Shown piece by piece: positions 55,827 to 63,391 of a stretch of DNA of 64,000 nucleotides. Origin of the DNA: Okibacterium sp. HSC-33S16 (lineage in GTDB: Bacteria > Actinomycetota > Actinomycetes > Actinomycetales > Microbacteriaceae); NCBI RefSeq assembly GCF_024171565.1, contig NZ_JALJZZ010000006.1, positions 186,001 through 250,000 of the forward strand, given 5' to 3'. A model generated the notes under the pieces. It was not told the DNA's origin and did no database searches. It worked only from the letters and a program-made list of their open reading frames with translations. A program made the position numbers and the translations under genes. Each line of letters begins with the position of its first letter. The stretch's first letter is position 1.

Positions 55827-56828
55827 ATGAAGAAGCTCATCAATGACCCGAAACACGTCGTCGACGAGGGCGTCGCCGGATTCGCGGCCGCTCACGACGA
55901 CATCGTCCGGGCATCAACCGATCCTGTCTTCGTTGTGCGCACGGATGCGCCGCGAAGCGGAAAGGTCGGAATCGTGTCCGGTGGAGGAAGTGGTCATGAA
56001 CCGCTGCACGCTGGATTCGTCGGCTACGGCATGCTCGACGCTGCCGTTCCCGGTGCCGTTTTCACCTCGCCAACGCCCGACCCCATTGTTGCCGCCACGA
56101 AAGCGGTCGATGGGGGAGCGGGCGTGCTCCACATCGTGAAGAACTACACCGGCGACGTTCTCAACTTCGAAACGGCTGCGGACCTCGCGGCTGCGGATGG
56201 CGTCAACGTACGCAGCATGATCGTCAACGACGACGTTGCCGTGCAGGATTCTCTCTATACGGCAGGGCGGCGAGGCGTTGCTGGCACTGTGCTCGTCGAG
56301 AAAATCGCCGGAGCAGCTGCGGAGCGTGGTGATTCGCTCGAGGAAGTCACCGCCATTGCTGAACGGGTGAACGCCAACGTCCGCTCCATGGGTGTCGCTC
56401 TCACACCGTGCGTCGTCCCGCATGCGGGGGAGCCGAGCTTCATCCTCGCGGAGGATGAGATCGAGATCGGCATTGGTATCCACGGCGAACCAGGTCGCGA
56501 GAAAATCAAACTCGAGCCTGCAGACAGTATTGTCGAACGGATGCTCGGACCCATCGTTGATGATCTCCCGTACACCTCCGGCGATAAGGTCCTCCTGCTC
56601 GTGAACGGAATGGGCGGCACCCCGCAGGTTGAGCTCTATATCGTCTACCGGCACGCCGCTGAGGTGCTGAAGAGCCAGGGGATTGAGGTTGTGCGTTCAC
56701 TCGTCGGTAACTACACCACATCGCTTGAAATGCAGGGCATGTCGCTCTCCGTGCTCAAACTGGATGACGAACTCACCGAACTGTGGGATGCACCGGTGCA
56801 GACCGCCGCGCTGCGGTGGGGGCGTTGA
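55827..56828 (+). CDS. dhaK: Dihydroxyacetone kinase subunit DhaK
   Basis: A 333-residue substrate-binding subunit of PTS-dependent dihydroxyacetone kinase. [22 protein letters not shown] near the N-terminus and GIGIHGEPG (about 221-229), whose His forms the hemiaminal bond to dihydroxyacetone, are diagnostic. The ATG at 55827 follows TTGGAGAG. It is the first gene of dhaK-dhaL-dhaM. In this system phosphate flows from PTS (EI, HPr) through DhaM to ADP on DhaL and then to the substrate, linking glycerol or dihydroxyacetone use to glycolysis. Confidence 0.95.
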   Translation: MKKLINDPKHVVDEGVAGFAAAHDDIVRASTDPVFVVRTDAPRSGKVGIVSGGGSGHEPLHAGFVGYGMLDAAVPGAVFTSPTPDPIVAATKAVDGGAGVLHIVKNYTGDVLNFETAADLAAADGVNVRSMIVNDDVAVQDSLYTAGRRGVAGTVLVEKIAGAAAERGDSLEEVTAIAERVNANVRSMGVALTPCVVPHAGEPSFILAEDEIEIGIGIHGEPGREKIKLEPADSIVERMLGPIVDDLPYTSGDKVLLLVNGMGGTPQVELYIVYRHAAEVLKSQGIEVVRSLVGNYTTSLEMQGMSLSVLKLDDELTELWDAPVQTAALRWGR

Positions 56829-56874
56829 TTCAGCGTCGTCAATCACTTCCGTCGAGGTTCGAAAGGGCACGTAC

Positions 56875-57528
56875 ATGACACTGGGAACGCAATGGGCAAT
56901 CGACTGGACGCGGGCTTGCGCCGCGGTGATTGCCGAGCATCGTGTTGAACTAATCACCCTCGACCGAGACATCGGAGATGGGGACCACGGTGAGAACATG
57001 GACAGAGGGTTCTCGGCCGTCACGCCCAAACTCGACGAACTGTCGGCCGACGCAGTGCCAGCCGATGTTCTCAAGATGGTGGCAACGACGCTGATCTCCA
57101 CCGTCGGAGGCGCCTCGGGTCCGCTCTATGGCACCGCGTTCCTCAAGGCGTCCGTTGCTGTCGGGTCTGAGCCCGAGCTCGATCCGGCCGCTGTAGTGGC
57201 GCTTCTCCGTGCCGCTCGCGATGGAATCGTGCTGCGCGGAAAGGCGGAGACTGGCGACAAGACCATGATCGACGCCTGGACACCAGCCGTTGACGCTGCT
57301 GTCCAGGCGCAGGTCGCCGGTGAGGATGAGGCCGGGGTTTTGGCTGCGGCGGCAGCCGCAGCCGAGCACGGTGCTGAAGCCACCGAGCCGCTTGTCGCCC
57401 GTAAAGGTCGAGCGAGTTACCTGGGTGAGCGGGCGATCGGTCACCGCGACCCCGGTGCGCAGTCCACCGCGCTCCTGTTGCGGGCTGCCGCTACGGTTGC
57501 CGCTGGCGGCTCGGGGAACGGATCGTGA
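56875..57528 (+). CDS. dhaL: Dihydroxyacetone kinase ADP-binding subunit DhaL
   Basis: A 217-residue helical-barrel subunit that holds ADP as a cofactor. LDRDIGDGDHGENMDRGF gives the Mg-binding aspartates, followed by GGASGPLYGTAFLKA, GDKTMIDAWTPA and the C-terminal GRASYLGERAIGHRDPGAQS. The ATG at 56875 follows GAAAGGG; the longer open frame overlapping dhaK is a shadow. The last four bases overlap the dhaM start. Confidence 0.95.
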   Translation: MTLGTQWAIDWTRACAAVIAEHRVELITLDRDIGDGDHGENMDRGFSAVTPKLDELSADAVPADVLKMVATTLISTVGGASGPLYGTAFLKASVAVGSEPELDPAAVVALLRAARDGIVLRGKAETGDKTMIDAWTPAVDAAVQAQVAGEDEAGVLAAAAAAAEHGAEATEPLVARKGRASYLGERAIGHRDPGAQSTALLLRAAATVAAGGSGNGS

Positions 57529-58250
57529 CTGTCGGCATCGTTTTTGTTTCGCACAGTACCCGAATCGCGGAGGGGCTCGTGGAGCTTGCCCGCCAGATGG
57601 CGCCCGACGTCACGCTTGTTGCCGCAGGCGGCACCGACGACGACGGAATCGGCACGAGTTTCGACAAGGTGACGGCAGGTATTACTCAGGCGGCTTCCGG
57701 CGACGGAGTCGTTCTGCTCTGCGATCTCGGCTCTGCCGTGCTGACCACGGAAACGGCTCTCGACTTCCTCGACGACGCTGAACGGGCATCGGTTCGACTC
57801 CTCGATGCGCCCTTTGTCGAAGGCGGAGTGGCGGCAGCGGTTGCCGCGCAGACCGGCGCAGACCTCGCCGGAGTTGCCGCCGCCGCGAGGTCCGCCATCG
57901 ATGCCTTCGCGGCATCGCCAGGTGATAACGCCGGCACAAGGGCAGGTGAGGCGAGCGTCGCCGACCCGGCGCCAACTGACAGCCGAGCGCCCGCGGGCTA
58001 CTCGCGGTCGGTGACGATCGTCAACCGCGACGGTTTGCATGCGCGGCCAGCTGCAGACTTCGTGAAACTCGCGAGCACGTTCGAGCCACGGGTCACCGTC
58101 AACGGCAGGGACGCGAAGAGCCTGCTGGCGATCATGGCGCTCGGTCTTGTCAAAGGCAAGATTGCTGAAATTGCGACCGAAGACCCTGACGGCCGCGCCG
58201 CTGTCGATGCCCTCGCCGATCTGGTGGAGACGGGTTTCGGGGAAGCCTGA
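57525..58250 (+). CDS. dhaM: Dihydroxyacetone kinase phosphotransfer subunit DhaM (EIIA-Man + HPr)
   Basis: A 241-residue PTS protein. The N-terminal EIIA-Man-like domain (about 1-130) has the phospho-His10 in FVSHSTRIAEGL and LLCDLGSAVLT. A linker leads to an HPr domain (about 160-241) with VNRDGLHARPAADFV, phospho-His172. The EI-like domain found in the E. coli protein is absent, so it must take phosphate from the general PTS. The GTG start overlaps the dhaL stop (GTGA). Confidence 0.94.
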   Translation: MTVGIVFVSHSTRIAEGLVELARQMAPDVTLVAAGGTDDDGIGTSFDKVTAGITQAASGDGVVLLCDLGSAVLTTETALDFLDDAERASVRLLDAPFVEGGVAAAVAAQTGADLAGVAAAARSAIDAFAASPGDNAGTRAGEASVADPAPTDSRAPAGYSRSVTIVNRDGLHARPAADFVKLASTFEPRVTVNGRDAKSLLAIMALGLVKGKIAEIATEDPDGRAAVDALADLVETGFGEA

Positions 58251-58280
58251 CGGTTCCTCACCTTAATCCGAAATCGGGCG

Positions 58281-58286
58281 TACGAT
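58281..58286 (+). promoter_or_regulatory. Putative -10 box of the small zinc-binding protein gene (leaderless)
   Basis: TACGAT is followed by six bases and the ATG at 58293, without a ribosome binding site. Confidence 0.45.
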
Positions 58287-58292
58287 GGCCCC

Positions 58293-58610
58293 ATGGACAC
58301 GTCGAAGAAGACCCCAAGCCAAGACGGGCGACTCGTTCGGAGCGCTGCCTGGGTCGACCGCAAGTTGACGCCGGTCTTTGGCCCGCCTCCCGTCGGGCCA
58401 TACGGTGCCGAAGAGAAGCACGCCGCCGCCCCGTGCCCCGTGTGTGGGCACCCGATGGGGGAGCACGTCATCGACCACACCACCTCCAACGCGATCCTCA
58501 ACTGCCCTGCGCCGATCGACCACAGCCTCGAGCATGAGAACACCTCACCGCTCGACGAACTGGGCATGCCGCTGCGCGAAGCGCGGCGGTCCCGGGCGGG
58601 CGCGCGCTGA
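58293..58610 (+). CDS. Small putative zinc-binding protein of unknown function
   Basis: A 105-residue hydrophilic protein. A central CPVCGHPMGEHVIDH and a later NCPAP give three Cys and several His that could hold one zinc ion. No membrane segment or signal is present. The basic C-terminus ends RRSRAGAR. I do not recognise a named family. The gene stands alone after the dha operon, with a leaderless-type start. A structural or nucleic-acid-binding role is possible, but nothing in the context supports one. Confidence 0.75.
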   Translation: MDTSKKTPSQDGRLVRSAAWVDRKLTPVFGPPPVGPYGAEEKHAAAPCPVCGHPMGEHVIDHTTSNAILNCPAPIDHSLEHENTSPLDELGMPLREARRSRAGAR

Positions 58611-58705
58611 GCCCGACTCGGCATGACGCCACCCGCTGTGCTGGTGCCCTAATCTCGAACTAGCCGACGGAGAAGCACACCTCCGAGGCTGGCGGAGGAT
58701 TCGTG

Positions 58706-59662
58706 GTGACCGAGCACTCGACATCGCATGTTGCGGCGGTACTGGCCGCGGCCGTGCTGTGGGGTACGACCGGAACTGTTGCTTCCTTTGCCCCAGCAGG
58801 AAGCTCGCCCCTGCTGATCGGGCTGGCCACCTTCGGCTTTGGCGGTGTCCTGCTCCTGCTCCGCGCCCCGCGGGCGATCCTGACGCTGCTTCGGCGACCG
58901 GGCGCGAACTGGCCCTGGCTTCTCTTCGGAACCATCGGCATTGTGGTGTACCCCACCACGTATTACATCTCGATGAGCCTCATCGGCGTTGCTGCCGGAA
59001 ATGTGGTGGCCCTGGGCTCGGGTCCGCTCTTCGCTGCGCTGCTCGATCGCCTGCTGCGGCGCAAACGATTGACCGCGCGGTGGGTCGTCGCGACAGTCGT
59101 GGCGGTCACGGGTATCGGACTCTTGTCCTTCGGTGTCTCTTCCCACGGGGTGGCAGGAGCGACATCGACGGACGCGACAGTCGCCGGCGTCGCCCTTGGG
59201 CTCGTGGCAGGGCTCGGATACGCGGCGTACTCCGTTGCAGGTTCGGCCGTCATCGCCACCGGTATATCGTCGTCGGTCGCTATGGGCACGATGTTTTTCG
59301 CAGGTTCGCTGCTCATGGTGCCGTGGTTCTTTGTTGCCGGGCCCGGCCCACTTGCCGAACCACGTGGCATCCTGATTCTGGTTTATCTCGCAGTGGTTCC
59401 GATGGCGCTGGCGTACCTCGCATTTGGATATGGATTGCGGATGTTGTCAGCCTCCACCGTCACCACCCTGACTCTCGTCGAACCTCTGGTGGCGACGGCG
59501 CTGGCGATCGTTGTGGTGGGGGAGAGACTCAACCCGGTCGGCTGGATCGGGTTCGGTCTCGTCGCTCTTGGTCTCGTGATTGTCACGAGTGCCGGCGTGC
59601 GGCTCGCCCCGCGATCGCGCCGGACGTCAGCGGTCGTCGCGCCGGGCGACATTTCGGATTAG
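58706..59662 (+). CDS. EamA/DMT-family transporter
   Basis: A 318-residue membrane protein with ten predicted transmembrane helices in two EamA repeats (AAVLWGTTGTVASF at the start of the first, LGLVAGLGYAAYSVAGSAV at the start of the second, and LVEPLVATALAIVVVGERL near the end). Members of the drug/metabolite transporter superfamily export amino acids or other metabolites; the substrate is unknown. Two adjacent GTG codons could start it; 58706 was chosen as GGAGG lies eight bases upstream. It is not linked to the next operon. Confidence 0.88.
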   Translation: MTEHSTSHVAAVLAAAVLWGTTGTVASFAPAGSSPLLIGLATFGFGGVLLLLRAPRAILTLLRRPGANWPWLLFGTIGIVVYPTTYYISMSLIGVAAGNVVALGSGPLFAALLDRLLRRKRLTARWVVATVVAVTGIGLLSFGVSSHGVAGATSTDATVAGVALGLVAGLGYAAYSVAGSAVIATGISSSVAMGTMFFAGSLLMVPWFFVAGPGPLAEPRGILILVYLAVVPMALAYLAFGYGLRMLSASTVTTLTLVEPLVATALAIVVVGERLNPVGWIGFGLVALGLVIVTSAGVRLAPRSRRTSAVVAPGDISD

Positions 59663-59839
59663 CGCAGGTACGGGCCGCTTCTGGCTCTGTGACGGCGTCA
59701 GACGCCGACCTTCGTCGCAGCCCCCCGATATGGGGTGGATTCGTCGTGGCAAAGGGGACTAGCCTGAAGTCTGGATACGAGCATTCCTCAGCTTATTATC
59801 CTGTCCGCCCCACAGGTCATCCGTTACACAGGGACTTCA

Positions 59840-59905
59840 ATGACTCCACTCCAGCGCCCGATCCGTAGCTTCCTTCGCCGTAACCGGATGGACTCCGGCC
59901 GATGA
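59840..59905 (+). CDS. Putative 21-codon leader peptide before the glycosyltransferase gene
   Basis: An ATG at 59840, nine bases after a weak purine stretch (CAGGGA), opens a 21-residue Arg-rich peptide (MTPLQRPIRSFLRRNRMDSG, then R) whose TGA overlaps the glycosyltransferase ATG. The glycosyltransferase gene has no clear ribosome binding site of its own, so it may be translated by coupling to this leader. Upstream, TATTAT at 59794 is a possible -10 box. Chance is a real alternative. Confidence 0.35.
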   Translation: MTPLQRPIRSFLRRNRMDSGR

Positions 59906-60849
59906 GCGCGCCGGTGGGGGCACGCGACGCGAGCCTGCCTGCGGATGGGGCCGTCGAAGAATCACACGATGTCCGGAGGCTGCCGATCCGGCTGCCGGTC
60001 GACGGGGGAGCGGTGTCGGGAGCGGTCATCATTCCAGCCCACAACGAGGCGGCCGTGATTGCCCGGACGCTGAAAAGCCTGGGCGCCCTGTCTGACGCAC
60101 CGCAGCTGGAGATTATCGTCGTGTGCAACGGATGCACTGACGACACCGCTGAGGTTGCACGACGTATGCCGGGCGTCACGGTGCTCGAGACGACCGAAGC
60201 GTCGAAAACTGCGGCGCTCAACCATGGCGACGCTTTCGCATCCCGGTGGCCGCGCCTTTACCTTGATGCCGATATCGACATTTCGCCATCAGCGGTACTC
60301 GCCGTCTTCGACGAGCTGAGGTCGCCTGGGGTGGATGCGGCTCGGCCACGCTACGTGTACGACACCTCCAGTGCTTCTCGTCCCGTTCAGGCTTACTATC
60401 GCGCACGAAGTCGCATTCCTGCGCCTCCGCTCCGCTTGTGGGGCGCTGGCGGGTATGCGGTCAGCGAGTCCGGGCACCGTCGCTTCTCGGAATTTCCTCA
60501 GGTCACGGCGGACGACTCGTGGATTGACACGCAGTTCGCGGACCATGAAAAGCGCATCGTGCCGACGCTGCCGATGCGCGTTCGCACTCCGCGCGACCTC
60601 TCCGGACTCCTTGCCGTTCTCACTCGACAACGGCGGGGGCAAGTGGAACTCGGAGTCCCGTCGACGACGACCAGTCGCGGACGGTCACTCGTTGCATCGG
60701 TGCGAGGACCGCGCAGCGCAGGTGATATGGCATGGTATGTCCTCCTGACCGCGGTGGCCAGAAGGAGGTCTCGCATTGCGCTTCGCGCTCGAGACCGGGC
60801 GTGGGAGCGGGACGCCTCCAGTCGACCCGCCGAGGGGGTAGAGGCATGA
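59902..60849 (+). CDS. Family 2-type glycosyltransferase
   Basis: A 315-residue GT-A fold enzyme. SGAVIIPAHNEAAVIARTL starts the nucleotide-sugar domain (about 39-57), IIVVCNGCTDDTAEVA follows, and the metal-binding DAD is at 122-124 (LYLDADIDI). ADDSWIDTQF is the region with the catalytic base. No membrane helix is evident, unlike many exopolysaccharide GT2 enzymes. The ATG overlaps a tiny leader ORF, and its stop overlaps the GMC oxidoreductase start (ATGA), so the two enzymes are made together. The sugar and acceptor are unknown. Confidence 0.86.
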   Translation: MSAPVGARDASLPADGAVEESHDVRRLPIRLPVDGGAVSGAVIIPAHNEAAVIARTLKSLGALSDAPQLEIIVVCNGCTDDTAEVARRMPGVTVLETTEASKTAALNHGDAFASRWPRLYLDADIDISPSAVLAVFDELRSPGVDAARPRYVYDTSSASRPVQAYYRARSRIPAPPLRLWGAGGYAVSESGHRRFSEFPQVTADDSWIDTQFADHEKRIVPTLPMRVRTPRDLSGLLAVLTRQRRGQVELGVPSTTTSRGRSLVASVRGPRSAGDMAWYVLLTAVARRRSRIALRARDRAWERDASSRPAEGVEA

Positions 60850-62534
60850 ACGGTAGAAACAAACGTCCGATGCGCGTGGGGGCTGTCGATTGCTGTGTGG
60901 TGGGGGCGGGCCCGGTCGGCCTCGCCCTCGCCCTCGAAGCGGCCGATGCCGGTCTCTTCGTTCTCCTGGTGGACGCGGGGTCCGAACGCTCAGCCGAGCG
61001 GAATATCCCGAAACCCGCTGGCGGCCCGGATCTCATCGCCAACCCCGATCGGCACGCACCCATTGAGCAGGTGACGCGACGGGGGATCGGGGGAACGTCC
61101 TCGCTGTGGGGCGGGCGCTGTGTCACATTTGAACCGATCGACTTCGAGCGCAGAGACTTCGTGCCCGATTCGGATTGGCCTCTCACCCTCGATGACATCA
61201 CACCGTGGCAGGCTGCGGCTGCTGACTATCTTGACTGCGGCCAGGCGCGCTTTCGAACGGCTAAGGCTGACTGGGCTGAACTCCCGGATATCGAGACGAC
61301 GCAGCTTGAGCGTTGGTCAAAGCAACCGAAACTCGCCGATCGCCTCGGGCGTCGCGTGCGGGAGCACCCCAATATCACCGTCCTGCTCAATGCCCCTGTC
61401 GTCGATCTGACCTTCGCGCCCGGGGGAGAGGTGACCGCGCTTGTGGTTCAGCAACGCGGTGAACGCCAGGATGTTCGGGCCGCGCACTATGCACTGGCCA
61501 TGGGGGGACTTGAGACCACGAGGCTGCTGCTTACCGTCCAACGTTCCCACCCGACGATGTTTGGTGGCATCGATGGTCCGCTCGGTCGCTACTACATGGG
61601 ACACGCCTCGGGGAGTGTCGCCGATGTTGTTTTCACAGAGCCGAAGCGCGCCAGGGAAATGGATTTCACCCAGGACCCTGATGGCACGTACTTGAGGCGG
61701 CGGTTCACGCTGTCCGAAGAGGCGCAACGGCGTAACGAGATCCTCAACACGAGTTTCTATGTCGACAACCCGCCGTTTTACGAAGTTGGGCATCGGAACG
61801 CCACCCTCTCGCTCGTCTACCTCGGACTGGTCATCCCTTTCATCGGGCGACGGCTCCTCGCCGAGGGTATTCGGCTGCGGCACATCGGTGAGCCACCGCG
61901 TCGGATCGGAGCGCACATCCTGAATGTTTTGCGGCGACCGTGGAGAGCAGCTGCGGACGTTCTCGACGTCCTGGTCCATCGCTATATTTCGGCTGTGCGC
62001 AAGCCGGGCTTCATTCTTCACAATGACTCGGGACGCTACGCCTTGCACTATCACGGTGAACAGATCCCGAACCCCGACAGTCGACTAAAGCTTGCGTCCG
62101 GTCGGGAAGGCCCCCGGCTCTCCATCGACTTTCAGTTCGCCGACCAGGACATCGAATCAGTTCTCCGTGCCCACCGCCTCCTGGATGCACAGCTACGGTC
62201 GGCGGGCATCGGCCACGTCGAATACCTGGCGAAAACCGAGGAGGAGGTACGCGCAGGGGTGTGGGAGCAGGCGATTGACGGGTTCCACAGCATTGGGACA
62301 ACCCGGATGAGCAGGGAGCCGGGCGACGGCGTCGTCGACGCCGATTGTCGCGTTCACGGATCAGCGAACCTCTTTATCGCATCGAGCAGCGTTTTTCGAA
62401 CCGCCGGCGAAGCGAACCCAACCTACCTTGCCGCGTGCCTGGCAGTGCGGTTAGCTCATCACCTGGCCGAACTCAGTGCTGAAGTAGCGCCGATGCGGAT
62501 CGAGAAAAGCCCGTCGGTCCCGTTGGCGTCCTAG
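60846..62534 (+). CDS. GMC-family FAD-dependent oxidoreductase
   Basis: A 562-residue flavoprotein. The dinucleotide-binding VGAGPVGLALALEAADAG lies near residues 19-36, GGTSSLWGGRC is the flavin-contacting segment, and the C-terminal GMC domain has HSIGTTRM (His481) and GEANPTYLAA (Asn524), a His/Asn catalytic pair. Family members oxidise alcohols or sugars. Coupling to a glycosyltransferase suggests that it oxidises a sugar or glycosylated product of that enzyme. No signal peptide is visible, so it probably acts in the cytoplasm. The substrate is not known. Confidence 0.87.
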   Translation: MNGRNKRPMRVGAVDCCVVGAGPVGLALALEAADAGLFVLLVDAGSERSAERNIPKPAGGPDLIANPDRHAPIEQVTRRGIGGTSSLWGGRCVTFEPIDFERRDFVPDSDWPLTLDDITPWQAAAADYLDCGQARFRTAKADWAELPDIETTQLERWSKQPKLADRLGRRVREHPNITVLLNAPVVDLTFAPGGEVTALVVQQRGERQDVRAAHYALAMGGLETTRLLLTVQRSHPTMFGGIDGPLGRYYMGHASGSVADVVFTEPKRAREMDFTQDPDGTYLRRRFTLSEEAQRRNEILNTSFYVDNPPFYEVGHRNATLSLVYLGLVIPFIGRRLLAEGIRLRHIGEPPRRIGAHILNVLRRPWRAAADVLDVLVHRYISAVRKPGFILHNDSGRYALHYHGEQIPNPDSRLKLASGREGPRLSIDFQFADQDIESVLRAHRLLDAQLRSAGIGHVEYLAKTEEEVRAGVWEQAIDGFHSIGTTRMSREPGDGVVDADCRVHGSANLFIASSSVFRTAGEANPTYLAACLAVRLAHHLAELSAEVAPMRIEKSPSVPLAS

Positions 62535-62606
62535 CGACGAGGGGTGCCGGAACCTCCGGGCAGACGGGCGACTGGGGAGATGGTCGGGAAGGGCCGCCCG
62601 TAACTT

Positions 62607-62634
62607 ACTTGACATAATGTGCATTATCGGAACA
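62607..62634 (-). other. dif: Putative chromosomal dif site (XerCD recombination site)
   Basis: Read on the minus strand, the 28 bp consist of an XerC arm TGTTCCGATAA, a 6-bp centre TGCACA and an XerD arm TTATGTCAAGT. The 11-6-11 layout and both arms match the actinobacterial dif pattern (CCGATAAT, then ACATTATGTCAAGT) as I recall it, and the XerD arm resembles the E. coli TTATGTTAAAT. It lies in the 249-bp intergenic gap between the GMC gene and the HdeD-like gene. Confidence 0.85.
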
Positions 62635-62783
62635 AAGTGAAGTGGGGCTTGGGCTCAGAAGGCTCTGGCATCAATCCGCTTCTGTGGTGCACAATCGAGC
62701 ACAGCGGCTTCCGGCACGGGAATCAGGATCACGCACTAGCGACGCTCAGTGAACCGGACAGGAACCCGAGATCGGAGATCATC

Positions 62784-63353
62784 GTGTCGTATTTCTTCCG
62801 CGTCGATTCGACGTCAATTTCGGCGTCCCAAGTGAAAACTGTTCGACTCGCCATCATTGTCGCCGGCGTCGTCGCAATTCTCGTCGGAATCGCCATCCTG
62901 GTGTGGCCGCAAGCAACGCTTGCCCTCGTCGCCTGGCTCTTCGGCCTGTACTTCATTGTGAGCGGCGTCGCCCGAATCGTGAAGGCCGCGATGTCTCGTG
63001 GCCTTGCAAATTCCTACCGAGCGTTCCTCGCGGTGTTCGGGATATTACTGGTGGTCGGCGGAGCATTCGTTCTGGCGAACCCGCTCTTTGGCGTGACGGT
63101 CGTTGCGACGCTCATTGGCTTCACCTGGATACTCGAGGGCATCGGAGTCCTCGTGGATGTGCCACGAGGCCGAGCCACCTGGGTAACCGTTCTCTTCGGA
63201 ATCGTCAGCATCGCCGCTGGTGTCATCGTTCTTGTCGCGCCCGTCGCCGCGACCGTGTTCTGGTTGCAACTCACGGCCGTGCTGCTGATCGTCGCCGGTC
63301 TGATGCAGGCGATCCAGGGCGCCATGATCGGCCGCGCTCCCCGCTCCGGGTAA
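62784..63353 (+). CDS. HdeD-like DUF308 membrane protein
   Basis: A 189-residue protein with six closely spaced transmembrane helices (pattern: helices at about 22-42, 46-66, 78-97, 102-123, 134-152, 158-178) and short loops, starting after a 15-residue hydrophilic N-terminus. The repeated GIAILVWPQATLALVAWLFGLYFI and LFGVTVVATLIGFTWI-type segments match the HdeD/DUF308 family, linked to acid stress in E. coli but of unknown role here. The GTG at 62784 has CGGAGA eight bases upstream. It is the only gene between the dif site and a second copy of the XerD arm. Confidence 0.85.
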   Translation: MSYFFRVDSTSISASQVKTVRLAIIVAGVVAILVGIAILVWPQATLALVAWLFGLYFIVSGVARIVKAAMSRGLANSYRAFLAVFGILLVVGGAFVLANPLFGVTVVATLIGFTWILEGIGVLVDVPRGRATWVTVLFGIVSIAAGVIVLVAPVAATVFWLQLTAVLLIVAGLMQAIQGAMIGRAPRSG

Positions 63354-63354
63354 C

Positions 63355-63383
63355 ACCTGCCGTTACTTGACATAACGGCAGGT
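63355..63383. terminator. Hairpin between convergent genes, carrying an XerD-arm copy
   Basis: ACCTGCCGTTA and its exact reverse complement flank the 7-base loop CTTGACA. No T-run follows. It separates the HdeD-like and SDR genes and probably ends both transcripts. Thirteen bases (TTACTTGACATAA, 63363-63375) repeat those at the dif site. Confidence 0.65.
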
Positions 63384-63391
63384 CGTCCGCG

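Noticed and set aside
59694-59706. GGCGTC-A-GACGCC palindrome after the EamA gene as a terminator
   Set aside because: The arms are almost adjacent, leaving at best a 5-bp stem, and no T-run follows, so support is too weak.
62605-63383. Intact Xer-integrated mobile element (IMEX) with two dif sites
   Set aside because: Only the XerD arm is repeated. The second site has no XerC arm and the interval carries a single non-mobility gene, so an active element cannot be claimed.
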